Of a DNA stretch of 64,000 nucleotides, positions 1 to 9,652 are shown piece after piece. The DNA is from Bradyrhizobium tropiciagri (GTDB taxonomy: Bacteria > Pseudomonadota > Alphaproteobacteria > Rhizobiales > Xanthobacteraceae), in contig NZ_JAFCKF010000002.1 of the NCBI RefSeq assembly GCF_018130545.1, positions 930,001 to 994,000 on the forward strand, read 5' to 3'. Made by a program: the position numbers and the translations under genes. How positions within the stretch are numbered: the stretch's first letter is position 1; the number at the start of each line of letters is the position of its first letter. The notes beneath the pieces are model-generated. The model saw only the letters and a program-made list of their open reading frames with translations, made no database searches and was not told the DNA's origin.

Positions 1-942
<942 letters not shown>

Positions 943-1102
943 GCTCAAATACTGGGGAATTGGGGGTTGCGGCCTCTTATTCGATCTCGGACGTGGGTGG
1001 AAGCCCATTCCGCGGGTTTCGCGCCGCGCACCAATGCATGCCACGATCGTTGCCGATCGAATATGACAGGAAATCCTTCGGCGATCGGTTTTGGGGCGTC
1101 AC

Positions 1103-1546
1103 ATGCAGGTCTGGTTTCTCTATCTCCTCGCGCTCGGTGCCGGCATTGCCGTCGCCGTTCAACAGGTCCTGAACGGCAATTTGCGGTCCGCCCTGAACTC
1201 ACCGGCCTGGGCCGGGCTGGTCAGCTATCTCGGCGGGCTCGTGACGATGGCGGTCGTGCTGGTCGCAACCCGGGAGCCGGTGCCGTCGTGGAAGCTGGTG
1301 ACGGCGGTGCCGTGGTGGGCCTGGAGCGGCGGCATCCTCGGCGGCGTCTTCATCCTCTTGATGATCCTGCTGCTGCCGTCGCTCGGCGCCGCAACCCTGC
1401 TTGCGCTGGTGGTCGCGGGTCAGATGACCGCAGGCATCGCGATGGACCATTTTGGCATGTTCGGGCTGGCGCAGCATCCGGTGTCGATTTCACGATTGGC
1501 CGGCATCGCGCTGATCATCGGCGGCGTGCTCCTGATCAAGGATTGA
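1103..1546 (+). CDS. DMT-superfamily small permease (YdcZ/DUF606 type)
   Basis: The product has 147 residues with about five hydrophobic helices. The N-terminal stretch VWFLYLLALGAGIAVAVQQVLNGNLR and the later GQMTAGIAMDHFG are typical of the YdcZ/DUF606 half-size drug/metabolite transporters, which work as dimers in the inner membrane. The frame can start at TTG 1091, but ATG 1103 begins directly with the first helix and has GGGG upstream, so I chose it. It stands alone, divergent from the ABC-F gene. The substrate is unknown. Family assignment is good; function is not. Confidence 0.8.
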   Translation: MQVWFLYLLALGAGIAVAVQQVLNGNLRSALNSPAWAGLVSYLGGLVTMAVVLVATREPVPSWKLVTAVPWWAWSGGILGGVFILLMILLLPSLGAATLLALVVAGQMTAGIAMDHFGMFGLAQHPVSISRLAGIALIIGGVLLIKD

Positions 1547-1825
1547 AGCCATCGACGACGCGGTCGACGCGAGTGATTCCCTGAATGAGAAAGCTCCGCT
1601 GAATCCGGCGTCGTACGACAGTATGGCGCAACCACCCGCGTAGTCTCCGGGTGTGGACACCCGCCGATTCGTCGCTTAGCTGTAAGCACCCGGCCCCGTC
1701 GTGTTGCGTCATGCGGGATCGACCATCCCTGTTCATTTGCGTCAAAAAAGAATTGCGCATCCCGCCAGCGTCGAGGGGCCGCATCGCGGACTTCGGCGTT
1801 AGTCGGGGGCTGCGAGGAGCATGAC

Positions 1826-2917
1826 ATGACCCATCGTATCCGTTTGGTCGCTGCACTGGCGTTGCTGCTGGGCAGCGCTGATGCCGCCCTCGCCCAGTCG
1901 CTGCCCGACTACATGGCACCGATCTCGGGCAAGACCTCGTCGACGCCGGCCGACGTCGCGACCAAGGACATGCTCGCGCTCAACACCGGCATGTTCGAGC
2001 TCTATGGCGATGCGGCGCGGATCTTCCAGAAGAACATCCTCGACAAGCATCCGGTGATCCTCGGCCTGTTCTCCGGCGCCGGCGGCCGCCTGATCCTGTA
2101 CCGACCGGGCAAGCCGCCGACCGAGGCGCCGCAGGTTCCGATCGTCTATCAGCTGCTCAAATCGGTCGGTCACAGCACGATGGCACTGGCCGAAGTGGTC
2201 GGCCCCTACGTCAACAATCCCGAAGACAAGGCGTGGCGCGGGTCGATGCAGGCCTATCGCAGCCGGATGCAGTCAGCGCTCGACGGGCTCGATGCGACGC
2301 CGATGCAGGCGGATTGGCGCGACAACAACCGCGCCATCCTCAAGAACAACCTCGCCTTCATGGATGAATGCCTTGCCGCCGGCGCGATCCCGTTCGCGAC
2401 GCTCGAGGCGTTTGGCAAGAAGCAGGCGCCGCTGCTCGCCAAGAACGTCGCCTGGGCCGCGCAGACCCAGGTCGCGCACTGGATGACGGTCATGGCCGAC
2501 TGGAAGAACCAGCTCGGCCCAGACTGGGACAAGACCTACGGCGCGAGCAACACGATCTATGTGGCGCGGCAGAACAACGTGATCTTCAGCGTGCTGGCGC
2601 AGTTCTTCGGGCCTGATGCGATCAACAGCCGCCTGATGCTGATCGAGACGATCTCCTTCACCACCACGCCGTCGGACATGCTGGAGTCGCTGACCAGGAT
2701 CATCGCGGACCGCTCGGTCGGTGCGCTGTTCTTCGGCAGCTACCATCTGATGGATTATGAGCTGATGGGGGGTGATGCGCGCGAGGCGATCATCGCCGAG
2801 ACCAAGAAGCGCGGCATGACGACCTTCCTGCCGCCGCTGGTGCCGTTCGGCTCCAAGCAGTGGCCGACGTTGATCACGCCGGGCCCGGGACCCGCCACCA
2901 TCGCCGACCTCAAGTGA
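1826..2917 (+). CDS. exported protein of unknown function
   Basis: The product has 363 residues with a Sec signal peptide, MTHRIRLVAALALLLGSADAALAQ, cleaved after an AxA-type site near residue 23. The mature part is rich in Trp and Met in its middle third (WAAQTQVAHWMTVMADWKNQLG) and has no haem, Fe-S or zinc motif that I recognise. ATG 1826 has GAGGAG 8 bases upstream. The gene ends 118 bp before a molybdenum hydroxylase operon on the same strand, with a 9-bp hairpin between them, so a link to that enzyme is possible but only by position. I do not recognise the family. Confidence 0.8.
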   Translation: MTHRIRLVAALALLLGSADAALAQSLPDYMAPISGKTSSTPADVATKDMLALNTGMFELYGDAARIFQKNILDKHPVILGLFSGAGGRLILYRPGKPPTEAPQVPIVYQLLKSVGHSTMALAEVVGPYVNNPEDKAWRGSMQAYRSRMQSALDGLDATPMQADWRDNNRAILKNNLAFMDECLAAGAIPFATLEAFGKKQAPLLAKNVAWAAQTQVAHWMTVMADWKNQLGPDWDKTYGASNTIYVARQNNVIFSVLAQFFGPDAINSRLMLIETISFTTTPSDMLESLTRIIADRSVGALFFGSYHLMDYELMGGDAREAIIAETKKRGMTTFLPPLVPFGSKQWPTLITPGPGPATIADLK

Positions 2918-2939
2918 GGCCAGAGCGACGGCTACGACG

Positions 2940-2977
2940 TATTGCGGCGTTGCGGTTGCGCTCGCTTTGCCGCAATA
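2940..2977 (+). terminator. hairpin between exported-protein gene and molybdenum hydroxylase operon
   Basis: Perfect 9-bp inverted repeat TATTGCGGC (2940-2948) / GCCGCAATA (2969-2977) with a 20-base loop, followed by CTTT. It could be a weak terminator for the upstream gene or an operator for the operon starting at 3036. The U-tract is too short to decide. Confidence 0.4.
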
Positions 2978-3035
2978 CTTTCGCGTGTATTGCACCAATT
3001 ATTAAACCCCCGCGCGCTATGCCGTCGAGGGATTG

Positions 3036-5825
3036 ATGAAAGATCAGACCATGCGGCCTTCGCGACGCGAATTCGTGAAGTGGTTGTCGGCCAGCGGCAT
3101 CTCGGTCAGCCTGTCGCATCTGGCGCTTGCCAAGGAGCCGGCTTTCGCGAGCCGCGAGACGCTGCCCGGGCGCGGCCATTTCAATCCGGCTGCCAAGGGC
3201 GCCGGTCGCGTCGACGGTGTGGCAAAGGTCACCGGCGCAAAGCTCTACGCTTCCGACTTTCGCGCTGTGGATATGCCGGGCTGGCCCGCGACCACGTCGC
3301 ACGCCATCCTGGTCCGCGCCAATGATGCGACGCATGTCTATGCCGGCCTGGACCTCGCCCGCCTCGATGGTCCGGCGAAGCCGTCCGTTGTCGTCACCGC
3401 AGCCGATCTCGACCGGATCGGCACGCGGGTGCCGGAATTCCACGCCGGCGACCTGTTCTGCCCGGTCGGCAAGACGCCGATCTATCTCGGACAGCCGGTG
3501 GCGCTGTTGATCTTCGAGCAGTTCGACGCCTTCGACCACGCACGCCTCGCGCTGCGCGATGTCGGCTTCGTCAAGTTCGGTGACGAGACCGGCCCGGTGA
3601 ACTTGCCGCCCTTTGGCGCGTATCGCTTCACGCGCGTCGCCGGCGCCACGCCCGATGCGCCCGACGTCTACTCGCCGATCCAGGCCGGCTGGGTTTCGCC
3701 GAGCCGCATCCAGAACGCTGCGCTGCCGGTCTGGCTGCCGCTCGCCAAGGAGACCAAGGCTGACTACGCCAAGGCCGCCACCTATGGCGAACAAATCCGC
3801 GCCCAGCTCGACAAGGACGATCCGTCACAGCTCGTGCTCGACCGCGAGTTCGAGACCCAGTCGGTCGATCCGATGTTCCTCGAACCGGAGAGCGGGCTCG
3901 CCTGGTACAGCAATAACAGCGAAACGCTCGAACTAGTGCTCGGCGTGCAGTCGCCCTACGAGGCGACCGAGTCGATCGCCTTCATGCTCGGCAAAGCCCG
4001 CGCGCCCTTCCGGCCCTCGCACATCAACGCGCAATTCGCCCATGTCGGCGGCGGCTTCGGCGGCCGCGACCACACGCCGTTCGTGTTTTACGTGGCGCTG
4101 GCGGCGATGTTCTTCCCGGGACGGCCGGTGCGGCTGGCGCAGGACCGCTACCAGCAATTCCAGGGCGGCATCAAACGTCACCCGATCAAGATGCGCTCGC
4201 GGATCGGCATCGATCGCAAGAGCGGCAAGATCACGGCGTTCGCCGCCGACCATGTGCTCGACGGCGGCGGGCTCGCCAACTTCTCCGCCAATGTCGCGGT
4301 GGTGGCCGCGACCGCTGCAATCGGCATCTATGACATCCCGAAGGTCGACGTCACCACCGTGGCGCTGCATTCGCGCGGCGTGACCGCAGGCTCGATGCGC
4401 GGCTACGGCACGCTGCAGACCATGACCGCGCTCGAAGTGCTGATCGACGAGGCCGCGAGCGAGCTCAAGGCCGATCCGATCGCGTTCCGGCGCAACAATG
4501 CGCTGAAGCAGAACGGCCGGACCATGACCGGCAATCCCTACATCGTGTCGGTGCGCACGCCTGACATCCTCGACAAGCTCGAGACGCATCCGATTTGGCA
4601 GAACCGTGCCACGTTCAAGCAGAAGGCCCCCGAAGGACGCTTGGTCGGCACCGGTGTGGCCTGCGTCACCAAGGATTACGGGTCGGGCGCGGATTGCTCG
4701 CTCGGCCGGGTCGAGATCGATCAAGAGGGGCGGATCGCGATCCACTGCGATCACGTCGAGATGGGCAACGGCGTCGGCACCGCGCTCGCCAACCGGGTCG
4801 CGATCCATCTCGGCGCCGTCGCCGATGAAGTCGCCGTCTCCCGGGTCGACAGCTATGACGCGCTCGGGCTCGTCACCTCGGGCGATCCCTACACGATGGA
4901 TCAGAAGACCCAGGACCTCGCCGAGAAGAACCCGCGCTGGGTGCCGGCGATCAGCTCGGCGACCAGCGCCTCGATCGGCGCCCATGTCGGCACGCATTCG
5001 GCGGCCGAGGCGGCGCGCATCATCTTCCGCTTCGGCTTGTGGCCGGCGGCGCTCGAGCTCTGGCAGATCGGCAAGGCCGATCCCCGCGCCCGGCAGTGGG
5101 ACAAAGCGCGCTGGCAGGACGGCCAGCTCATGCTCGGCGAGCTCGCGCCGCTGCCGTTGCCGAAGCTTGCGGCGACTGCGCACGCGCGCGGCTTCGTCAC
5201 CGGCGCGGTGACCCACAGCTTCTCGCGCTGGGCCTGGTCGCGCGCGCGCTTTCCGCTGTTTGGCGAGCAATACCGGGCCGAGATCGACGCGCTCGCACTT
5301 CGCCGCGGCCGGAGCCAATTCGAGCGGATCGACCGAACAAGCGTGAAATTCCCGCCGACCGACAACAACCGGATCGGCACCGCCTACACCTCGATGTGCG
5401 GCACGCTGGTGCGTGTCGAGATCGAGCGAGCCACCGGCATCTTGCGCATCGCCAAGGCCTACAGCGTGTTCGAATGCGGCCAGGCGCTGGTGCCTGAAGT
5501 CGTGCTCGGCCAGTCGCACGGCGGTTTCGCCATGGGCGTCGGCTACGCGCTGCTCGAAACCCTGCCGCCGTTCGAAGGCGGCCCCGGCAACGGGCAGTGG
5601 AATCTCGGCCAGTACCTGATCGCGCGCGGCTCCGACCTGCCGCTGCACGATCTCGAGATCGAGATGCTGCCGCCGCTAACGCCGGACGAGCCGCCGAAGG
5701 GCATGGCCGAGGTGGTGATGATCCCGATCGTGCCGGCGCTGCTCAACGCCATCAACGATGCCACCGGCCACCGCTTCCGCTCATTGCCGGTGACAACGAG
5801 CCTGCTCAAGGGAGCGCTTGCGTGA
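3036..5825 (+). CDS. Tat-exported molybdopterin-binding subunit of a xanthine dehydrogenase-family (IorB-like) oxidoreductase
   Basis: The large catalytic subunit has 929 residues. Its N-terminus, MRPSRREFVKWLSASG, is a twin-arginine signal (RR near residues 10-11), so the folded cofactor-loaded enzyme should be exported. Family motifs are the GGGFGGRDHTPF loop near residue 338, EMGNGVGTALANR near 575, and the C-terminal KGMAEVV near 890, whose Glu corresponds to the catalytic Glu of the family. The layout resembles isoquinoline 1-oxidoreductase or periplasmic aldehyde dehydrogenase large subunits. ATG 3036 follows CGAGGG; a TTG sits directly before it. The stop overlaps the start of the Fe-S subunit by 4 bases. 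The substrate cannot be told from sequence. No dedicated cofactor-inserting chaperone is visible nearby. Confidence 0.93.
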   Translation: MKDQTMRPSRREFVKWLSASGISVSLSHLALAKEPAFASRETLPGRGHFNPAAKGAGRVDGVAKVTGAKLYASDFRAVDMPGWPATTSHAILVRANDATHVYAGLDLARLDGPAKPSVVVTAADLDRIGTRVPEFHAGDLFCPVGKTPIYLGQPVALLIFEQFDAFDHARLALRDVGFVKFGDETGPVNLPPFGAYRFTRVAGATPDAPDVYSPIQAGWVSPSRIQNAALPVWLPLAKETKADYAKAATYGEQIRAQLDKDDPSQLVLDREFETQSVDPMFLEPESGLAWYSNNSETLELVLGVQSPYEATESIAFMLGKARAPFRPSHINAQFAHVGGGFGGRDHTPFVFYVALAAMFFPGRPVRLAQDRYQQFQGGIKRHPIKMRSRIGIDRKSGKITAFAADHVLDGGGLANFSANVAVVAATAAIGIYDIPKVDVTTVALHSRGVTAGSMRGYGTLQTMTALEVLIDEAASELKADPIAFRRNNALKQNGRTMTGNPYIVSVRTPDILDKLETHPIWQNRATFKQKAPEGRLVGTGVACVTKDYGSGADCSLGRVEIDQEGRIAIHCDHVEMGNGVGTALANRVAIHLGAVADEVAVSRVDSYDALGLVTSGDPYTMDQKTQDLAEKNPRWVPAISSATSASIGAHVGTHSAAEAARIIFRFGLWPAALELWQIGKADPRARQWDKARWQDGQLMLGELAPLPLPKLAATAHARGFVTGAVTHSFSRWAWSRARFPLFGEQYRAEIDALALRRGRSQFERIDRTSVKFPPTDNNRIGTAYTSMCGTLVRVEIERATGILRIAKAYSVFECGQALVPEVVLGQSHGGFAMGVGYALLETLPPFEGGPGNGQWNLGQYLIARGSDLPLHDLEIEMLPPLTPDEPPKGMAEVVMIPIVPALLNAINDATGHRFRSLPVTTSLLKGALA

Positions 5826-6346
5826 CCACGCTCAACCTCACCATCAATGGCCACAAGCACGGCCCGATCGAGGTCCGCGACGACCTCTCGATGAACGACT
5901 TCCTGCGCGAAATGCTCGGGATGACCGGCACCAAGTTCGGCTGCGGCGCCGCGCAATGCCTGAGCTGCGCCATCATCATCGATAACCCCGACGGCACCAG
6001 CTACACCAGCCCGACCTGCGTGGTGCCGGCGGCGAATTTCGACGGCATGGCGATCCGCACCGTCGAGGGCCACGCCAAGGACGGCGAGCTCTCCGCGTTG
6101 CAGCGCGCCTTCATCGACCACTTCGCGTTCCAGTGCGGCTATTGCACGGCGGGCTTCCTCAATGAGGGCCAGGTGCTGCTCGAACGGCTGGCAAAAACGC
6201 CGGTCGCACGGGGCCAGCTCGAGACCGTGATTGCGGAAGCGCTCGACGGCCATCTGTGCCGCTGCACCGGCTACATCAAATATCACCAGGCGGTGCGCGA
6301 CGTGATCCTCGCCGATTCCAACCGCTATCTGACCGCCAACAAATGA
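5822..6346 (+). CDS. (2Fe-2S)-binding small subunit of the molybdenum hydroxylase (IorA-like)
   Basis: The product has 174 residues and contains both clusters of this family. The plant-ferredoxin-type site is C-x4-C-x2-C (FGCGAAQCLSCAI, near residues 40-50) plus Cys in SPTC. The C-terminal [2Fe-2S] domain has CGYC and CRC. It passes electrons from the molybdenum centre of the large subunit. It has no signal peptide of its own, so it probably leaves the cell as a passenger with the Tat-tagged large subunit. The GTG start at 5822 overlaps the previous stop (GTGA), which indicates translational coupling, and its stop overlaps the next start. Confidence 0.94.
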   Translation: MTTLNLTINGHKHGPIEVRDDLSMNDFLREMLGMTGTKFGCGAAQCLSCAIIIDNPDGTSYTSPTCVVPAANFDGMAIRTVEGHAKDGELSALQRAFIDHFAFQCGYCTAGFLNEGQVLLERLAKTPVARGQLETVIAEALDGHLCRCTGYIKYHQAVRDVILADSNRYLTANK

Positions 6347-6975
6347 GCCCGCGCGCGATGTCATCGGAGACGCGGTTTCGGATCATTGCAGTCGTGACGG
6401 CGCTGGCGGCCAGCCTGTGCGCGGGCTATGCGGCGTCGGAGAGCGCGAGCCACGCCCTCGCCTCACCGGAAAGCTTTGCCGGCATCGAGAATGTCGAGCA
6501 GCGCTCCGCGGCGATCTTCACCGAGCTCGGCAAGGTGTTGACCCATCCGCGCTGCACCAACTGTCATCCGGCCGGCGACAGTCCGCGGCAGGGCGACATC
6601 AGCCGCATGCACCAGCCGCCGGTCACGCGCGGTGCCGATGGCCACGGCACCAACGCGATGCGTTGCTCGATCTGCCATCAGCACGCCAATTTCGATCCCG
6701 GTCGCGTACCGGGTCATCCGGAATGGCACCTCGCACCACGCGAGATGGCGTGGGCCGGCAAAACGGTCGGCGAGATCTGCGCCCAGATCCGCGACCCCGC
6801 GCGCAATGGCGGCCGCAAGGTCGAGGAGCTGATCGAGCATATCGGCAAGGACACGCTGGTGGGTTGGGCTTGGCATCCCGGTTTCGGCCGCTCACCAGCG
6901 CCGGGCACGCAGGCGCAGGCCGGCGCACTGGTCGAGGCCTGGGTCAAGACAGGCGCGGCCTGCCCGCGGCCCTAG
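6343..6975 (+). CDS. exported di-haem cytochrome c, partner of the molybdenum hydroxylase
   Basis: The product has 210 residues with an N-terminal hydrophobic segment (FRIIAVVTALAASLCAGYAA) that is a signal peptide or anchor. Two CxxCH haem sites are present, CTNCH near residue 68 and CSICH near 106. It is the probable periplasmic electron acceptor for the Mo/Fe-S enzyme encoded just upstream. Its ATG overlaps the previous stop (ATGA); a second ATG at 6358 is possible. Association of such cytochromes with IorAB-type enzymes is known; the exact redox partner is inferred from the operon. Confidence 0.88.
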   Translation: MSPRAMSSETRFRIIAVVTALAASLCAGYAASESASHALASPESFAGIENVEQRSAAIFTELGKVLTHPRCTNCHPAGDSPRQGDISRMHQPPVTRGADGHGTNAMRCSICHQHANFDPGRVPGHPEWHLAPREMAWAGKTVGEICAQIRDPARNGGRKVEELIEHIGKDTLVGWAWHPGFGRSPAPGTQAQAGALVEAWVKTGAACPRP

Positions 6976-6984
6976 CACGCAGTC

Positions 6985-7134
6985 CTAATGGCGCTTGAAA
7001 TACTGCACGTCGCGCTCGTGCTTCTCTGCCGCCGCGCGTGACTTGAAGGTACCGAGATTGCGGCGCTTGCCGGTCTTCGGATTGACCTTGCGGGAATACA
7101 GCCGGTACTCGCCGGAACGCAGCTTGCGGATCAT
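6985..7134 (-). CDS. small basic protein of unknown function, 49 residues
   Basis: The frame encodes MIRKLRSGEYRLYSRKVNP followed by KTGKRRNLGTFKSRAAAEKHERDVQYFKRH. It is strongly basic (about one third Lys/Arg), with a fold hint of a short beta hairpin then a helix, similar to the AP2-like arm domain at the N-terminus of phage integrases. I recall near-identical stand-alone proteins in many rhizobia but know of no function. A nucleic-acid-binding role is inferred from charge only. It is not ribosomal protein L33, despite its size and charge. Confidence 0.75.
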   Translation of the reverse strand: MIRKLRSGEYRLYSRKVNPKTGKRRNLGTFKSRAAAEKHERDVQYFKRH

Positions 7135-7197
7135 GACATCGCCTCGCCAATGCGTTACGCATACTAACGAGACGCAGGCGCGCGCGTTCCTGTCCGA

Positions 7198-8019
7198 CTA
7201 GAAGCAGAGATTGGTCACGGCATTGCCGCGCTTGTCCTTGATGACATAGGGACAGCGGGCGCGCTCCAGCGCCTTCTTGGCATCCTCATCGCCGAGCGCG
7301 GCCGCCCGCTCGTAATAGGCCTTTGCGGCATCGCTATCCTTCGGTCCGCCGCGGCCGGCCTGCGCGAAGGCGCCCATCCGCTCAAGCGCTCCCGGATGGT
7401 TCTGCGCGGCGGCCTTTTCGAACAACGCCCGCGCGCCCGTATCGTCCTGCGCGCCGCCCTTGCCGTCCGCTAGCATCATGCCGAGCTGGTACTGCGCCTC
7501 CGCATTGGTCTCGGCAGATTTGGCGAGCAATTCGCGCGCGCGTGCCGGATCGGCGGCCGGACCGCCTCCGCCGAGCGCCGCGAGATTGCTGACGCCGCGC
7601 GCGTTGCCGGCCTGCGCCGCGCGCTCGAACAGCTTTCGTGCCTGCGCCTCGTCCTTGGCGACGCCGGTGCCATTACCGTAGAGCACGCCGAGCTCGACCA
7701 TCGCCGACGTCGAGCCTTTGTCGGCCGCCTTGCGCCAGGCGCTTGCGGCTTCCGCGATCTGCCGGTTGGCGGCATAGGCGCGGCCGAGCTCGTACATCGC
7801 GCGGCGCGACGATTTTGCCGCCACGGCGCAATACTTGATCGCCGTCGCGATGTCGGCCGACGCGATGTCGCCCACGCCCCTCACGTCGGCCGGCTTGTCG
7901 GGATCGGAGGGATCGGCAGCGAGCCGGTCGCACAGCACGAGGTCGGCCGATTGCGCATGGGCAAGCCCGGGCGTGGCGAGCGCTACAGCAAGGATAATCG
8001 CATGGAGAGATCTGTGCAT
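7198..8019 (-). CDS. exported Sel1-repeat (TPR-like) protein
   Basis: The product has 273 residues if started at ATG 8019, where MHRSLHAIILAVALATPGLA forms a Sec signal peptide; the frame extends to 8055. At least four Sel1-like repeats follow, with the pattern A-x2-LG-x3-G-x-G-x4-A-x4-ERAA (for example ELGVLYGNGTGVAKDEAQAR and QLGMMLADGKGGAQDDTGAR). Sel1 repeats form a helical solenoid used for protein-protein contacts in the envelope. The C-terminus carries two Cys (RCPYVIKD and NLCF) that could form a disulfide. The partner is unknown. Confidence 0.85.
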   Translation of the reverse strand: MHRSLHAIILAVALATPGLAHAQSADLVLCDRLAADPSDPDKPADVRGVGDIASADIATAIKYCAVAAKSSRRAMYELGRAYAANRQIAEAASAWRKAADKGSTSAMVELGVLYGNGTGVAKDEAQARKLFERAAQAGNARGVSNLAALGGGGPAADPARARELLAKSAETNAEAQYQLGMMLADGKGGAQDDTGARALFEKAAAQNHPGALERMGAFAQAGRGGPKDSDAAKAYYERAAALGDEDAKKALERARCPYVIKDKRGNAVTNLCF

Positions 8020-8051
8020 GACCGGCAGGTTGCGTCGCGGTGCAGACAAAT

Positions 8052-8738
8052 TCAAGGCTCAAGCCCGGTCTCGCGCAGCACCGGCGCGACATCAGCCGAT
8101 GACAAATAGCGCAGCAGATGGTCGGCGGCCTCTGCACGCTGCGAGGCCACGATGCGACCTGCGGAGAACACCGCCGCTGTCTGCAAATTCAGCGGAACGG
8201 GCCCGATGACCTCGATGCCACCGACCTGTTTCAACTCACTGATCTGCTGGATCGCAAGATCGGCTTCGCCGCTGACGAGCTTCTCCGCGGTGAAGCCCAT
8301 CGGAATGATCACCGCGTGGGCATTGATCGCATCCGCAATGCCGAGACGCGCGATCAGCTGCGCGAACAGGATACCGCTGGCACCCAGCCGCGAATAGGCC
8401 ACAGCTCGCGCGCCGAGCAGCGCCGCACGCAGCGAGGCCTCGGTCGCGATGTCGGGATGCGCGGCACCCGCCTTCACTGCAACACCAACATAGGAGCGCG
8501 CGAGGTCGACCGCGCTGTCCCGCGCGACGCGGCCCTCGCCGATCATCTCGTCGAGGCCTTCGCGGGTCAGGATCACGAGATCGGCGCCCTCGCCGCTGCG
8601 CAGGCGTTCGAGCAGCGCCAGCGTCGGCGCGAAATCGGCATCGATCCGCACCCCGCTCGCGGCCAGATAGGCCTCGGCAAGGCGCGCGACCGCCCCCTTC
8701 AATGCCAGCGTCGAGAACACGCGAACCGAATTGTCCAT
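8052..8738 (-). CDS. ModA-like substrate-binding domain protein without a signal peptide
   Basis: The product has 228 residues with the type 2 periplasmic-binding fold typical of molybdate or extracellular solute-binding proteins: VRVFSTLALKGAVARLAEAY at the start, GADLVILTREGLDEMI, and AVAYSRLGASGILFAQL in the second lobe. The gene starts 3 bases after the stop of the GrlR-like gene, so no room exists for a hidden leader; the product should be cytoplasmic. No permease or ATPase gene is near. It may sense a ligand and not feed a transporter, but that is inference. Confidence 0.85.
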   Translation of the reverse strand: MDNSVRVFSTLALKGAVARLAEAYLAASGVRIDADFAPTLALLERLRSGEGADLVILTREGLDEMIGEGRVARDSAVDLARSYVGVAVKAGAAHPDIATEASLRAALLGARAVAYSRLGASGILFAQLIARLGIADAINAHAVIIPMGFTAEKLVSGEADLAIQQISELKQVGGIEVIGPVPLNLQTAAVFSAGRIVASQRAEAADHLLRYLSSADVAPVLRETGLEP

Positions 8739-8741
8739 CGC

Positions 8742-9446
8742 TTACGCCCGCCGCATCAGCTTGAGCGCGGCGGTAAGGCGCAGGCTGCGCTTGCCGGCCA
8801 GCGCGGTCGCCTCCAGCACCGCGCCCTCCGCGTCGCATGTGCCGGAAAAGCCGATCCCGACCTCATGGCCGCCGAAGACCGGGTTCTCGCCCATCGCCGA
8901 GGTGTGCTCCTGATTGAGGATCTGGCCCTTCCAGCGGCCCTTCTCGGAAGTGTAGCTACCGAGATAGTAGAAGAACGCGTCGCCTCCGAGGATGCGGCCA
9001 TCGTTGAGCAGCATCACGCCGGTGAGGCCGCCCTCGACGCCGTCGAGCACGCGGATGTGGATCGAGTAAAGCCCGTTGACAATGCCGCCGTCGCCGACCC
9101 CGCCGGCAATCGGAATGTCGGCCTCGGTAATCGGCGTCATCACCGACTGGAACGGCACGCCGGGCAATTCCTTGAGCTCGCCCTTGAAGCGGTAGAGCTC
9201 GCCGTCCGGCAGGCCCTTCGCGATCAGGGTCGCGTCATCGGTGCCGGCCATCGCACGGTAGTTCGGATCGGGGTTGTGGCGAACGGTCTGGATCTCGACC
9301 GCGACCTGCTCGCCGTCTCTTGCGTAGGTACCGATATGAGCGAACGCCGAATTGCCACCGAGCATCTTGCCGTCGCCGACATACATCACGCTGCGGCCAA
9401 CGTTGCCGCCCAACTCGAACCGGACCTTGTAAAACCCCTCAAACAA
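8742..9446 (-). CDS. protein with two GrlR-like domains
   Basis: The product has 234 residues, with two similar halves. The second (from about residue 122: VNGLYSIHIRVLDG, then NDGRILGGDAFFYYLGSY and LNQEHT) matches the GrlR fold signature 'GxYxVxF ... G.m.GGd..y...G.Y'. The first half (FEGFYKVRFELGG, then GDGKMLGGNSAFAHIGTY) is a more diverged copy. GrlR of enteropathogenic E. coli is an anti-activator that binds GrlA; no GrlA homologue is seen here. The start is TTG 9446 with GGGGA upstream; no earlier ATG fits. It is tightly coupled to the solute-binding gene downstream. A single-domain relative lies at 14570-14914. Confidence 0.78.
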   Translation of the reverse strand: MFEGFYKVRFELGGNVGRSVMYVGDGKMLGGNSAFAHIGTYARDGEQVAVEIQTVRHNPDPNYRAMAGTDDATLIAKGLPDGELYRFKGELKELPGVPFQSVMTPITEADIPIAGGVGDGGIVNGLYSIHIRVLDGVEGGLTGVMLLNDGRILGGDAFFYYLGSYTSEKGRWKGQILNQEHTSAMGENPVFGGHEVGIGFSGTCDAEGAVLEATALAGKRSLRLTAALKLMRRA

Positions 9447-9546
9447 GCGCCGTGTCCCCGGCAGCCAAAATCTACCCGTTATCTAGCGCGGTTCATAACG
9501 CGGCGAAACCGCTTTCGGCGGCGAGCCGCCTGCAAACACTGTCGCC

Positions 9547-9586
9547 AAAACGCAAAGGTCCGCCAAGGCTGTCGCCCTGGCGGACC
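9547..9586 (-). terminator. intrinsic terminator of glnII
   Basis: On the minus strand, about 65 bases after the glnII stop, a 9-bp stem (GGTCCGCCA / TGGCGGACC, 9557-9586) with extra inner G-C pairs is followed by TTTGCGTTTT. Confidence 0.85.
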
Positions 9587-9652
9587 CTATTACGGTACCG
9601 GATGGCTCGATCCGGGTCCGAGGCTTACGCCGCTGCCAAGAGGCCGCAGCTT

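Noticed and set aside
3933-5648. 571-residue minus-strand frame inside the molybdenum hydroxylase gene
   Set aside because: Antisense of a well-supported coding frame; no motifs.
6985-7134. Ribosomal protein L33 (rpmG)
   Set aside because: Size and charge are similar, but the sequence lacks the L33 pattern (TxNK and KYxP-type segments).
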